From assembly GCA_965222005.1 (NCBI GenBank), contig OZ244935.1, positions 1,240,001 to 1,304,000 of the forward strand: a DNA stretch of 64,000 nucleotides, given 5' to 3'. How positions within the stretch are numbered: position 1 is the stretch's first letter; each line of letters starts with the position of its first letter. Positions 31,785-40,615 of the stretch are shown one piece after another. A program made the position numbers and the translations under genes. This DNA is from CBDCTM01 sp965222005 (GTDB taxonomy: Bacteria > Bacteroidota > Bacteroidia > Chitinophagales > Saprospiraceae). Under the pieces are notes generated by a model. That model ran no database searches. It had not been told where the DNA came from and saw only the letters and a list, made by a program, of their open reading frames with translations.

Positions 31785-34700
31785 CTACCGCACCACAAAC
31801 CTGCCCTGCTGCACTTCAAAGCTACTCAAATCAGTAAGCTGTACCATATAAACACCTGATAACCAGCCCTTTACATTTAGCTTGCTATTGCCATCCATCC
31901 GGCGGCTATGCTCCAGGCGGCCCAGCAAATCATACACCCGCAGCTCGTACCGGCCCGGGCCAGCAGTTACCGTCAGCTCTTCCCTGACCGGATTGGGGTA
32001 GAGGAGCATCCGGCTGGACGCAGGTTCCACTTTTCCATACTGCCTGCTTTCCAGCTTTCGCAATACTCCGGACTCCCACTCCAGCGCGGCCAGACTGGCT
32101 GCTTCGTCGATATCGATTTCGGTAGCCGGTGGCGCACTGGCATCCACTATAGCACGGGCTACATCAATGTAGTGGCGACAAACATAGGTGGAGGTGTCCC
32201 GGATGGTGTTGGAAATACCGGCGATCGGGACAAAGCCGTCGGGATTGCCGATGGTGTCGCGGAATACTTCGTAAGCTTGATTGTACTGGTCGTGTACCAC
32301 TACCTGCTCACTACCATCATCCACAAAACACTGATCTTTTGGAATGGTGGGATTTTCCGGATTCTCGGGATTTTCCGGATCCTCCGGATCGGGGGCGTAG
32401 CTACATCCGGCGGGCAGGTTGGGCACTCTGAAGCTGTAATCGAGCAGCAGCAGTGGGCCACAATCCGGATTCATTTGCGTAGTATCCGGTATAAATGATT
32501 CGCGGATGTAGTAGTTGCCATGTGGAGCACCTGCCGCCGGGGTGGCATCCCAGTAATTGCCTTTGGCAGGTATGATGCCATCGTCATCCCGCTCCCTATA
32601 GCAAATGTCGAAATAGAGCGATCCGCCATAAGGCTTAAATACATTGGGCCGGATGTTGGTGCAGGTGGGATCGCCGGCATTTTGGCAGGCATCGATCTGC
32701 AATTCCACATCCACCCCCTCAATGGCTATATCGAAATTTTCCCACATCACGGCACAATCCATCAGCACCAGGCCCCGGTCGAAGCCCCCATTGGGCATGG
32801 AGATGCCGATCTGATTGTGGCGGAAGGTGGCCTGCTGGTAGAGGAATACGTTGGATTCGTTGGGGTCTCCACTGCCTGCAGGAGCCAACAGGCCCAGCTG
32901 GTTGTCGGCTACCTCTCCGCCAAACATGCGGAAGCGCTTGGTGTTGACCAGGCGGATGGCTCCGCTGGTGTAGGGGAAATGATGCACATCGGTATTGACC
33001 AACGCCATATCGCCCACATCAAAGAGGTCGAGGCCGGCAATACCGGTAGCACCTGCATCGATGTCGCATTCGGTGAGGGTGATGCGGTCCACATTTTCAG
33101 CCGCAATGGCTCCGAGGTTGTTGGTGAAATTGCTGTACTGTACCGAAGCAGTCTGGCCGGGCCCCATATTGCGCAATTGCAAACCCCGATCGAGATCGTA
33201 AAAAGTACATTGGAACACAAATACCTGTTCGGCATCGTCGGTTTCGAGGGCGATGGAATTGTCCTGGCCGAGGCCCTTGAAATCGGTATGCACAAAGCGG
33301 GCCATGCCACCAGGCCCTTGCAGGATGCGGCCATAGTCCTCGTAGTCCACGCGGCCGTCTTCGAGGAAGATGCCGTGATGGTCGATATGCAGCGTGGCGT
33401 ATTTGTTGAGGCGCATGAAGCGCGAACCCCGCCCCTTTCCCGTGAGCATAAAGGGCGTGTGGAGGCTGAGGATGTTATCCTGATCGAATTGGAAAAATCC
33501 GCTGCCGTTGAAGTCGAACTGGCCGTTGATCACCAGCTCGCCACCGCCTTCGATGTGAATGGTACCTTCACTGTACCACGGCTCGATGAAGGCATCCTGC
33601 TCGATGGTGAGGCGGCCACCGTCTTTGACGATGAGCTCGCCCTTGATGATGCGCAGATGGCCGGCCGAATCGACATGCAGATGCCCGCCCCGCCTGACGA
33701 TGATCTGCGAATACTTGTCGGCCTGCAGCAGGCCGCCGCCATGCAGGTAGAGGGTGGAAGAATCGCCAATATTCAGGGTAGCAGTGTTTTCCACACCATT
33801 GTCATACTCCCCCACCAGAAAACGGCCCGTGCCGAGTACCTCCACGCGGGTGGAATCTTCGCAGCTTTGGAGGATGTGAGCGAGGAAGTGTGATTGGGCC
33901 GTATTATCGGGATTTGGGTCATGGGTAAAGGCAATACGGTCATCGCGGTTGACCCAGAGCTGGCCGTTGCCGGTGATGGTGAGGTCTTTGTCGATTACGC
34001 CATCGGTACGGCGGAACTGGAAGCCGGTGGTGTCGTAGCTGACGTGGGCATCGGTTTCGCCGAAGTTGTAGGTGGCGTTGTCGAGCAGGCTGTCGGGGGC
34101 GGCAATATCCAGCAGGTAGTAGAGCAGGAAGGTAGCCGCACGGCGGTTGAGGGTGACGTGCTGCTGGTTGACCTGGTTGATTTCGTACTGGATACTGGGT
34201 TCAATCGCGCCTGTATAGCTGCGCAGGCTGGTAGTACCATTGCCGGTTTGCTGACCTTCATCGGAAGCATCGAAGTAGGGATCGGTCACATCGAGATCGA
34301 GGGCGCTGATGGTGGGGATGAAGCAGAAGGAGGGGTAGTTCCAGGGCAAAGTGATGCTGGAATTTTCACCACTGAAGCCCCGCATACCGCCGGGGGCACT
34401 GTCATAGGGCTTGATGAGATTATCTGTGATGTTTTTTGCTTTATCACTGATAATCGGCACAACGGTAACATAGTGTGTAAGTGAGCCAGTATATACACTG
34501 CCGCTATGGCTGTCAGGAAGGGCTTTTACCAGGCTAATCTGATGGATACTACCTGCGAATGGAGTAAGGATATTACTGAAAACGTCAAACAGAATGCCAT
34601 CTAAATAGGTAGCTAACACATCATCGTATTGTAAAAGGAGCGTTTGTGCGCCAAACAACTGCCCCGTACCATTTTGCGCCCCATTGGCGATAGCTACATG

Positions 34701-36218
34701 GGGGATGTCGAGATCGCCCAGGGCTTCAAACTCGGTATAAAAGGCATCGTGCCACACGGAAAGATCGGCGGTAGTGCTGTTCCAGTAGGGGTGCGCACTT
34801 TGATGATAATACAGCATTTGCCTGGCCGCCGGGCTGTTGAGCGCGTCCAGACCATCTCCCAATTCCCGAACTATGTCTTTTAAGGAGATAAAACCAAGCA
34901 GTTGGTAATTGCCCATATGATCCAGCAGCACCTGCATACCCAGCGGGATGTTGGCCCCCTTGAGGGGCGAGTCGAGCGTGATAAAGAGCTCGGTATCGTG
35001 ATCGCGGCCCTGCAGCTCCATCTCGCGCAGGCCCCACTTGCCGATGAGCCCGCCGGCACTGGCCCCGATTACGATGTTTTGCTCGGTGCTGCCAGAGCGG
35101 GCCTTCCAGACATTGATGGAATCGATCACCTCCTGGAAGCGGCGCGCATTGTTCTGGATGGTGTCGGTGCTGTTGCGGGGGCTGATGAAGAAAATGTCAT
35201 AGCCCTCATCGTAGAGCTTTTCTTCTAATTGTATATTGTTGGGATCTCCGTAAGGGTTAGTTAGGAGTCCCTTTTCAGGATCAAACAAAATCTGATAATT
35301 GAAATCATTGTTCGGGTCAAAGCCTTTTAGCAGGATGAGGGGCTTGCGGATCTCGCCCGGGCATTCGCCATACCACCAGTGGACGTCCACGCCGTCTGTA
35401 CTGTCCTGGCCAGAGGGAAAGAACTTGTAGCCATCGGGCTCATCGGCATATTCCCGCCCGCCCGGCAGCAGCAGCATTTGTGCCGCAGGCGCATCAACCC
35501 TGAGCAGGCTCTGCGCGCGGAGGGTATCGCCGGAGGCTGGCAAAGCCCGGATGCGGATGCGGTAGAGGCCGGTATCGGGATAGTGGATATTCCGGCTTTG
35601 GTCGGGCGTGAGGGCCTGCCAGCCGTTGCCATCGTCGAAGTCGGCTTGCAGTACCTGTATGCCGCCGGGCATATTGCTGAGCAGCAGATCGGGCCGGAGC
35701 CGAAAGACGAGGTCGGTGGTATCCACTACATTGCGCAGCAGGCTGGCGGCGTAGAGGGTGTCCTCGAAATAGGGGCTTTCGGTACGGCCGGCCACATCGT
35801 AGAACTGGCTGTCCTGATACACCACCAGATTGCTGTCGATGGCGTAGGGCTTGAAGCGGTTGTAGCGGTAATAGAGCGCCGACAGCTCGATGGTATCGGC
35901 CTGTCCGAGGGAGTCGGCCAGCGCCCAAAAGTCGGCTACGGGCAGCATGTTAGAGGCAGTGGTGTGGGCCTTATCGAGCATGCCGTATAGCAGCAAGTAG
36001 CGGGTGGTAATGAGCGAAGTACTATCGCTGTAATAACTTCCCCCAAAGTAGTCGAAGGGCAGATAGGTCGGTATTTTTTCGTACAAAATACCTGTGCCGG
36101 CCTCGGAATAATCGAGGGTCGAGAGGGCTTGTTCCACTTTTTCTTCCAGGCCCTGGGCGGAAAGCGGGTTGAGTGCCAGGCATAGCAGTAGCCCGACCAC
36201 TAAAGTGCATTTCTTCAT
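31785..36218 (-). CDS. Large T9SS-exported protein: alpha/beta-hydrolase plus beta-helix
   Basis: 1477 residues. Signal peptide 1-21 (cleavage near PLSAQG). The N-terminal region to about 280 is family-specific and is the part copied in three truncated genes upstream. Residues about 285-600 look like an alpha/beta-hydrolase of the lipase/PGAP1-like kind: strand RKPLILLKGFDP, then the nucleophile elbow NIVIGASAGGLIGKWGL with Ser387 in GxSxG-like context, and FITLDSPLKGANIPLG, a lipase-type segment. Residues about 740-1270 carry repeating short strands typical of a right-handed beta-helix. A Pro-Glu-Asn/Asp linker (about 1275-1294, PEDPENPENPENPTIP) leads to a T9SS type-A sorting domain (about 1403-1477, YPNPVREELTV to QQGRFVVR). 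The enzyme target is unknown. Located at the downstream end of the lipoprotein array. Confidence 0.8.
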   Translation of the reverse strand: MKKCTLVVGLLLCLALNPLSAQGLEEKVEQALSTLDYSEAGTGILYEKIPTYLPFDYFGGSYYSDSTSLITTRYLLLYGMLDKAHTTASNMLPVADFWALADSLGQADTIELSALYYRYNRFKPYAIDSNLVVYQDSQFYDVAGRTESPYFEDTLYAASLLRNVVDTTDLVFRLRPDLLLSNMPGGIQVLQADFDDGNGWQALTPDQSRNIHYPDTGLYRIRIRALPASGDTLRAQSLLRVDAPAAQMLLLPGGREYADEPDGYKFFPSGQDSTDGVDVHWWYGECPGEIRKPLILLKGFDPNNDFNYQILFDPEKGLLTNPYGDPNNIQLEEKLYDEGYDIFFISPRNSTDTIQNNARRFQEVIDSINVWKARSGSTEQNIVIGASAGGLIGKWGLREMELQGRDHDTELFITLDSPLKGANIPLGMQVLLDHMGNYQLLGFISLKDIVRELGDGLDALNSPAARQMLYYHQSAHPYWNSTTADLSVWHDAFYTEFEALGDLDIPHVAIANGAQNGTGQLFGAQTLLLQYDDVLATYLDGILFDVFSNILTPFAGSIHQISLVKALPDSHSGSVYTGSLTHYVTVVPIISDKAKNITDNLIKPYDSAPGGMRGFSGENSSITLPWNYPSFCFIPTISALDLDVTDPYFDASDEGQQTGNGTTSLRSYTGAIEPSIQYEINQVNQQHVTLNRRAATFLLYYLLDIAAPDSLLDNATYNFGETDAHVSYDTTGFQFRRTDGVIDKDLTITGNGQLWVNRDDRIAFTHDPNPDNTAQSHFLAHILQSCEDSTRVEVLGTGRFLVGEYDNGVENTATLNIGDSSTLYLHGGGLLQADKYSQIIVRRGGHLHVDSAGHLRIIKGELIVKDGGRLTIEQDAFIEPWYSEGTIHIEGGGELVINGQFDFNGSGFFQFDQDNILSLHTPFMLTGKGRGSRFMRLNKYATLHIDHHGIFLEDGRVDYEDYGRILQGPGGMARFVHTDFKGLGQDNSIALETDDAEQVFVFQCTFYDLDRGLQLRNMGPGQTASVQYSNFTNNLGAIAAENVDRITLTECDIDAGATGIAGLDLFDVGDMALVNTDVHHFPYTSGAIRLVNTKRFRMFGGEVADNQLGLLAPAGSGDPNESNVFLYQQATFRHNQIGISMPNGGFDRGLVLMDCAVMWENFDIAIEGVDVELQIDACQNAGDPTCTNIRPNVFKPYGGSLYFDICYRERDDDGIIPAKGNYWDATPAAGAPHGNYYIRESFIPDTTQMNPDCGPLLLLDYSFRVPNLPAGCSYAPDPEDPENPENPENPTIPKDQCFVDDGSEQVVVHDQYNQAYEVFRDTIGNPDGFVPIAGISNTIRDTSTYVCRHYIDVARAIVDASAPPATEIDIDEAASLAALEWESGVLRKLESRQYGKVEPASSRMLLYPNPVREELTVTAGPGRYELRVYDLLGRLEHSRRMDGNSKLNVKGWLSGVYMVQLTDLSSFEVQQGRFVVR

Positions 36219-36301
36219 GGTGTAATAGGTTTAGTGCGTTAAAAAATGATTATAGAATTGGAGAAATTACATTGTAAATTTTCTTTTTTAAGAGGAAGTA
36301 A

Positions 36302-36865
36302 CTAAAAACGGTAATCCAAATCAAAATAGCCATCTGTTACGTGAACAGTATCTCTACAATCATTCACTGAGGTAAATTTGAAAGTCCCTTCCATCGTATA
36401 ATTCTCTGTATCAATATTTATGATATTTATAATATTTGTTTTAGAGGTATCTAAATCATAAAACCTGCAACCAGATGGATTTAACCAATTCACAAAAGAT
36501 TTTATTCTAAAAGGCAATTCGTTATTTCCTAACCAGATATCTCTTCCTTTGCTAATACCCATTGATTGATTGATTGATTGATCTTTTAATTCTCTAATAG
36601 CGCCAAGTGAAAATGATCTCGTATCATCATAATACTGTAAATCAGTAGGACCTTGCACGCCCATACCAAAAATGCCGGTATTCTTATAGGTATAGGCCTC
36701 CCAATCCTGGCCATTTACCTTGCAGCGGAAGGTATTGTGTTTGGGTTGGGTGTCGTCCTCTTTATTGCAGTTGGTGCAGGTAAGGCCAACCAATGCCAGT
36801 AGTATCAGCAGCCCTGGCATATATTGCGGGCTGTGAGCCAGTATAAAAAGGATGAACTTTTTCAT
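36302..36865 (-). CDS. Surface lipoprotein, array member 1 (subfamily A)
   Basis: 187 residues. A hydrophobic signal (about 12-29) ends in a lipobox-like TCTNC; the residues after the Cys, NKEDD, match the Bacteroidota lipoprotein export signal K-(D/E)-D, so the mature protein should be displayed on the cell surface. The body has the motif NTFRCKVNGQDWEAYT, GPTDLQYYDDTRSFSLGA and the terminal beta-rich MEGTFKFTSVNDCRDT...GYFDLDYRF. It may belong to the DUF6252-like lipoproteins (tentative). Four subfamily-A paralogues occur in the array; this one has a signal peptide different from the others. It lies 83 bp upstream of the 1477-residue protein gene, same strand, so the two may be co-expressed. 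Confidence 0.72.
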   Translation of the reverse strand: MKKFILFILAHSPQYMPGLLILLALVGLTCTNCNKEDDTQPKHNTFRCKVNGQDWEAYTYKNTGIFGMGVQGPTDLQYYDDTRSFSLGAIRELKDQSINQSMGISKGRDIWLGNNELPFRIKSFVNWLNPSGCRFYDLDTSKTNIINIINIDTENYTMEGTFKFTSVNDCRDTVHVTDGYFDLDYRF

Positions 36866-36903
36866 GGTAAAAAATTTAAAAGGTTAAAAAATGACTATAG
36901 AAC

Positions 36904-37046
36904 CAGGGTAAACGCATCAAAGCATTGTTAAGAAAATCGACATCTGATAGTGAGTCATTTACAAATTGTTGCTTTTATAATTTTAATAAATTCAGTTTCG
37001 CAAGATGTTGATAGTCAGAATTAATAAATTTTGATGCGTTTAACCT
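36904..37046. mobile_element. MITE-like element with target-site duplication
   Basis: A 143-bp AT-rich non-coding segment has near-perfect terminal inverted repeats: GGTAAACGCATCAAA (36907-36921) and TTTGATGCGTTTAACC (37030-37045, one extra base). It is flanked by 10-bp direct repeats ACTATAGAAC (36894-36903 and 37047-37056). The flank resembles the uninterrupted leaders of neighbouring array genes (AAAAAATGATTATAGAA), as expected for insertion into a leader. Inner segments ATCGACATC and GATGTTGAT form a second inverted pair. No transposase is present. Confidence 0.6.
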
Positions 37047-37081
37047 ACTATAGAACTAATTTATCGACAACAATTAATTAA

Positions 37082-37639
37082 TTAAAAGCGATACTCGAGA
37101 TGGAAATATCCATTTGTGACTTTTACTGTATCTTTACAATCACTTACTGCAGTAAACTCAAATTTTCCTTGCATAGTGTAGTTTTGGGTATTAATTTCTA
37201 ATACCGTCAAACGTCTTAGTTTTGTTGTATCTAAAGAATAAAACCGACATCCTGTTATTTGATTCCAGTCTTTAAATTCTTCAGTTAATTCATTAATTGT
37301 ATTTTCTCCTATGCCAATAGGACTAGAAACTATTCTAATAGATTGATCAATACTTTCATCTTCTAATAACCTTCTTGCACCTAGAATGATAGATCTAGTA
37401 TCATCATAATACTGTAAATCAGTAGGTCCTGTCCCCATACCAAACAAGCCTCCGCGGTAATCAAAGGCCTCCCAATCCTGGCCATTTACCTTGCAGCGGA
37501 AGGTATTGTGTTTGGGTTGGGTGTCGTCGTCTTTATTGCAGTTGGCGCAGATAAAGAGCAGGGCGAAGGCGAGCAGGGTGGTGAGGGGAAGGGTGAGGAT
37601 TTGAAGATTTGAGGAGGTGTGGGGGTGATATTTTTTCAT
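37082..37639 (-). CDS. Surface lipoprotein, array member 2 (subfamily A)
   Basis: 185 residues. The N-terminus MKKYHPHTSSNLQILTLPL belongs to the signal-peptide type shared by members 2, 3, 4 and 7. The signal ends ICANC, followed by NKDDD, which fits the surface export signal. The conserved first half (QPKHNTFRCKVNGQDWEAFD) is followed by a diverged middle (GARRLLEDESIDQSIRIVSSP split) and the conserved C-terminal strand motif MQGKFEFTAV...GYFHLEYRF. The leader between this gene and member 1 carries the MITE-like insertion. An upstream block (37640-37760) is shared with members 3 and 7 and probably holds the promoter. Confidence 0.72.
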   Translation of the reverse strand: MKKYHPHTSSNLQILTLPLTTLLAFALLFICANCNKDDDTQPKHNTFRCKVNGQDWEAFDYRGGLFGMGTGPTDLQYYDDTRSIILGARRLLEDESIDQSIRIVSSPIGIGENTINELTEEFKDWNQITGCRFYSLDTTKLRRLTVLEINTQNYTMQGKFEFTAVSDCKDTVKVTNGYFHLEYRF

Positions 37640-37760
37640 GATATGGATTTTGAGAGTTAACGAATGTGTGGTGTTACGGGGGCAATTTCTGCTTTATTTC
37701 AAGGCAGTTTGTAGTAAATATCGATAAAAACATATTACAACTTACTTACATGTTAAGAAT
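37640..37760 (-). promoter_or_regulatory. Conserved upstream block of lipoprotein genes 2, 3 and 7
   Basis: The same block occurs at 39418-39540 (almost identical) and, more diverged, at 44710-44815. Common core on the plus strand: GTGTTACGGGGGCAA and AATATCGATAAAAACATATT. No exact TAnnTTTG is seen, so the promoter type is unclear, but preservation upstream of three family members suggests shared expression. Confidence 0.4.
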
Positions 37761-37882
37761 TTGTTTTTTAAGCGCCTTCAAATCAGAAGGTTACATACTT
37801 TTATTTTTTCAAATTGATTTGTTGTTTTTTTGAGATTTGACAAATAGACGACATTTTAACAAAATAAATTCGTATTTTTCCA

Positions 37883-38761
37883 CTACAATGCCGGACTTGT
37901 GATTGTATTGCTGAACAGCAGATCAGGCCGGAGCCGGAAGATCAGGTCGGTGGTATCCGCTACATTGCGCAGCAAGCCGGCAGGTATTTTTTTTGCTGCT
38001 GATTTAAAAATTGACTTATCGGTCTTGCAGAAACCTTCTGTCACTTTTTCCCTACAGCGGCAAAAAGTAACCAAAAAGCGCCGCCGCTGTACATCATTTC
38101 CTAAAAATGGTACTGCTAGGCGCTCACAACCCAAGCCATAATCCGTCTTTAAGCAGGAAGGAACTTTTTTAAGCCAGTAAGAAAGCAAGGCTACATGTTC
38201 TTCTCCACTTCCTCGCTTGACGGATTATTCGTGGGTTGCTCTTTGGGCCTCGCAAAGCCCCATTTTCTTTACGAAAATGCTGTAAGGCGGTAGAACCCTT
38301 TTGACTAATTGTAACTGCTTGCTCTCCTACAGCATTGCCAATCTTCCGGCATAAGCTGGGAAGGCGTTTTGCAATGGAATAGAAATGCCTTTTAGCCTGA
38401 GCAGGTTCAGCCGGCGGTTTTTGCCTGCCCGGCCGAAGGTGGGGCTCTTTTTGGTGGCAAAAAGAACAAAGCATTCAGCTACGAGCATCATGTTGGAAGC
38501 AGTAGTATGGGCCTTGTCGAGCATGCCGTACAGCAGCAAGTAGCGGGTTTTAATGAGCGAGGTACTATCGCTGTAGTAACTTCCCTCAAAGTAGTCGAAG
38601 GGCAGGTAAGTCGGTATTTTTTCGTACAAAATACCCGTCGTTAGCTCGGAATAATCGAGGGTTGAAAGGGCTTGTGCTACTTTTTCTTCCAGGCCCTGGG
38701 CGGAAAGCGGGTTGAGTGCCAGGCATAGCAGTAGCTCGACCACTAAAGTACATTTCTTCAT
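37883..38761 (-). pseudogene. Truncated copy 1 of the large T9SS protein gene, interrupted by a repeat
   Basis: From the ATG at 38761, about 95 codons match the N-terminus of the 1477-residue protein (signal peptide, QGLEEKVAQALSTLDYSE, ILYEKIPTYLPFDYF). At about 38475 homology stops and repeat DNA follows; the frame then ends at 38327. On the far side of the repeat (about 37985-37915) a short piece matching residues 160-182 of the full protein (LLRNVADTTDLIFRLRPDLL) reappears, then homology ends for good. The leader before the ATG is also copied from the full gene. About 1295 codons including all catalytic and sorting regions are missing. A 144-residue secreted peptide could still be made. 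Confidence 0.8.
37985..38475. repeat. Composite repeat element inside truncated copy 1
   Basis: About 490 bp replacing codons 96-158 of the large gene. Both ends carry related motifs (CGGCAAAAAGTAACCAAAAAGC near 38058 split after 20 bases, and GGCAAAAAGAACAAAGC near 38455), i.e. imperfect direct repeats. It contains no intact reading frame with recognisable function. The left 88 bp (37980-38067) equal the short dispersed repeat at 31456. Confidence 0.65.
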
Positions 38762-38844
38762 GGTGTAATAGGTTTAGTGCGTTAAAAAATGATTATAGAA
38801 TTGGAGAATTCACATTGTAAATTTTCTTTTTTAAGGGGAAGTAA

Positions 38845-39417
38845 CTAAAAACGGTAATCCAAATCAAAATAGCCATCTGTAATATGGACGGTATCCCCAC
38901 AATCGTTGTGCGCTGAAAATTCAAAAGTTCCCTCCATGATAAAACTATTTGTATCAATATTTAAAATGATAAGCTCTCTTTTTTTTAGAGTGTCCAATCG
39001 ATAATCTTGACACCCTGCCATTTTTAGTGCATCGCCAAATGCATTCTTTTTAAAAATCATAGTGTTCGATCCTATGATAGTGTTACGGGTAGAAAATCTA
39101 AGTCCTTGACGAATTTCTGGTTCTTCTTCTATATGTTTAACTGCAGTTAAACCAAGAGCTCGGGTATCTGAATAATATCTTAAATCAGTAGGGTCAAACA
39201 CGCCAGAATGCCCTGGCAGCCCTCCTCCGCCTCTTGAATCAAAAGCCTCCCAATCCTGGCCATTTACCTTGCAGCGGAAGGTATTGTGTTTGGGTTGGGT
39301 ATCGTCCTCTTTATTGCAGTTGGTGCAGGTAAAGACTAGGGCAAAGGCGAGCAGGGTGATGAGGGGAAGGGTGAGGATTTGAAGATTTGAGGAGATGAGG
39401 GGGTGATATTTTTTCAT
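38845..39417 (-). CDS. Surface lipoprotein, array member 3 (subfamily A)
   Basis: 190 residues. The signal peptide is of the MKKYHPLISSNLQ type, ending FTCTNC with NKEDD behind it (surface export signal). The first half is nearly identical to member 4 in DNA; the second half differs strongly (Gly-rich GGGGLPGHSGVFD, then HIEEEPEIRQGLRFSTRN), and the C-terminus again agrees (MEGTFEFSAHNDC, GYFDLDYRF). Its 3' end and the following leader are copied from member 1. It lies between truncated copies 1 and 2 and forms part of the 1.78-kb tandem unit. Confidence 0.72.
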   Translation of the reverse strand: MKKYHPLISSNLQILTLPLITLLAFALVFTCTNCNKEDDTQPKHNTFRCKVNGQDWEAFDSRGGGGLPGHSGVFDPTDLRYYSDTRALGLTAVKHIEEEPEIRQGLRFSTRNTIIGSNTMIFKKNAFGDALKMAGCQDYRLDTLKKRELIILNIDTNSFIMEGTFEFSAHNDCGDTVHITDGYFDLDYRF

Positions 39418-39668
39418 GATATGGATTTTGAGAGTTAACGAATGTGTGGTGTTACGGGGGCAATTTCTGCTTTATTTCAAGGCAGTTTGTAGTAAATATC
39501 GATAAAAACATATTACAACTTACTTACATGTTAAGGATTTGTTTTTTAAGCGCCTTCAAATCAGAAGGTTACATACTTTTATTTTTTCAAATTGATTTGT
39601 TGTTTTTTTGAGATTTGACAAATAGACGACATTTCAACAAAATAAATTCGTGTTTTTATACCTATCCG

Positions 39669-40547
39669 CTACAATGCCGGACTTGTGATTGTATAGGTGA
39701 ACAGCAGATCGGGGCGGAGCCGGAAGACGAGGTCGGTGGTATCCGCTACATTGCGCAGCAAGCCGGCAGGTATTTTTTTTGCTGCTGATTTAAAAATTGA
39801 CTTATCGGTCTTGCAGAAACCTTCTGTCACTTTTTCCCTACAGCGGCAAAAAGTAACCAAAAAGCGCCGCCGCTGTACATCATTTCCTAAAAATGGTACT
39901 GCTAGGCGCTCACAACCCAAGCCATAATCCGTCTTTAAGCAGGAAGGAACTTTTTTAAGCCAGTAAGAAAGCAAGGCTACATGTTCTTCTCCACTTCCTC
40001 GCTTGACGGATTATTCGTGGGTTGCTCTTTGGGCCTCGCAAAGCCCCATTTTCTTTACGAAAATGCTGTAAGGCGGTAGAACCCTTTTGACTAATTGTAA
40101 CTGCTTGCTCTCCTACAGCATTGCCAATCTTCCGGCATAAGCTGGGAAGGCGTTTTGCAATGGAATAGAAATGCCTTTTAGCCTGAGCAGGTTCAGCCGG
40201 CGGTTTTTGCCTGCCCGGCCGAAGGTGGGGCTCTTTTTGGCGGCAAAAAGAACAAAGCATTCAGCTACGAGCATCATGTTGGAAGCAGTAGTATGGGCCT
40301 TGTCGAGCATGCCGTACAGCAGCAGATAGCGGCCCTTGACCAGGGAGGTACTGTCGCTGAAGTAGCTGCCATCGAAGTAGTCAAAGGGTACATACGTCGG
40401 TATTTTTTCGTACAAAATACCGGTAGTGGCCTCGGAATAATCGAGGGTTGAAAGGGCTTGTGCTACTTTTTCTTCCAGGCCCTGGGCGGAAAGCGGGTTG
40501 AGTGCCAGGCATAGCAGTAGCCCGACCACTAAAGTACATTTCTTCAT
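39669..40547 (-). pseudogene. Truncated copy 2 of the large T9SS protein gene, interrupted by the same repeat
   Basis: Same structure and length as truncated copy 1 (879 bp): about 95 N-terminal codons, a 490-bp repeat, the residue 160-182 piece (LLRNVADTTDLVFRLRPDLL), end. The repeat section differs from copy 1 by only one base that I can find. In contrast a window of about 135 bp in the N-terminal part (about 40303-40436) differs from copy 1 at about 25 positions, changing residues (e.g. YLPFDYFEGSYY to YVPFDYFDGSYF). Confidence 0.8.
39771..40261. repeat. Composite repeat element inside truncated copy 2
   Basis: Second copy of the element at 37985-38475, essentially identical. It belongs to a direct duplication of 1.12-1.13 kb (37640-38761 and 39418-40547) with an 8-bp length difference near 39660. 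Confidence 0.75.
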
Positions 40548-40615
40548 GGTGTAATAGGTTTAGTGCGTTAAAAAATGATTATAGAAAGCGTTTTACTACA
40601 TAACTTTGGCTGCTA

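Noticed and set aside
32520..33893. 457-codon plus-strand frame opposite the 1477-residue protein
   Set aside because: It lies wholly inside the coding sequence on the other strand, which has a signal peptide, domain structure and sorting domain.
37883..38188. 101-codon minus frame as a separate gene (also 39669-39974)
   Set aside because: It is mostly repeat DNA plus the short tail copied from the large gene; no independent start or known domain, so it is included in the truncated-copy entries.
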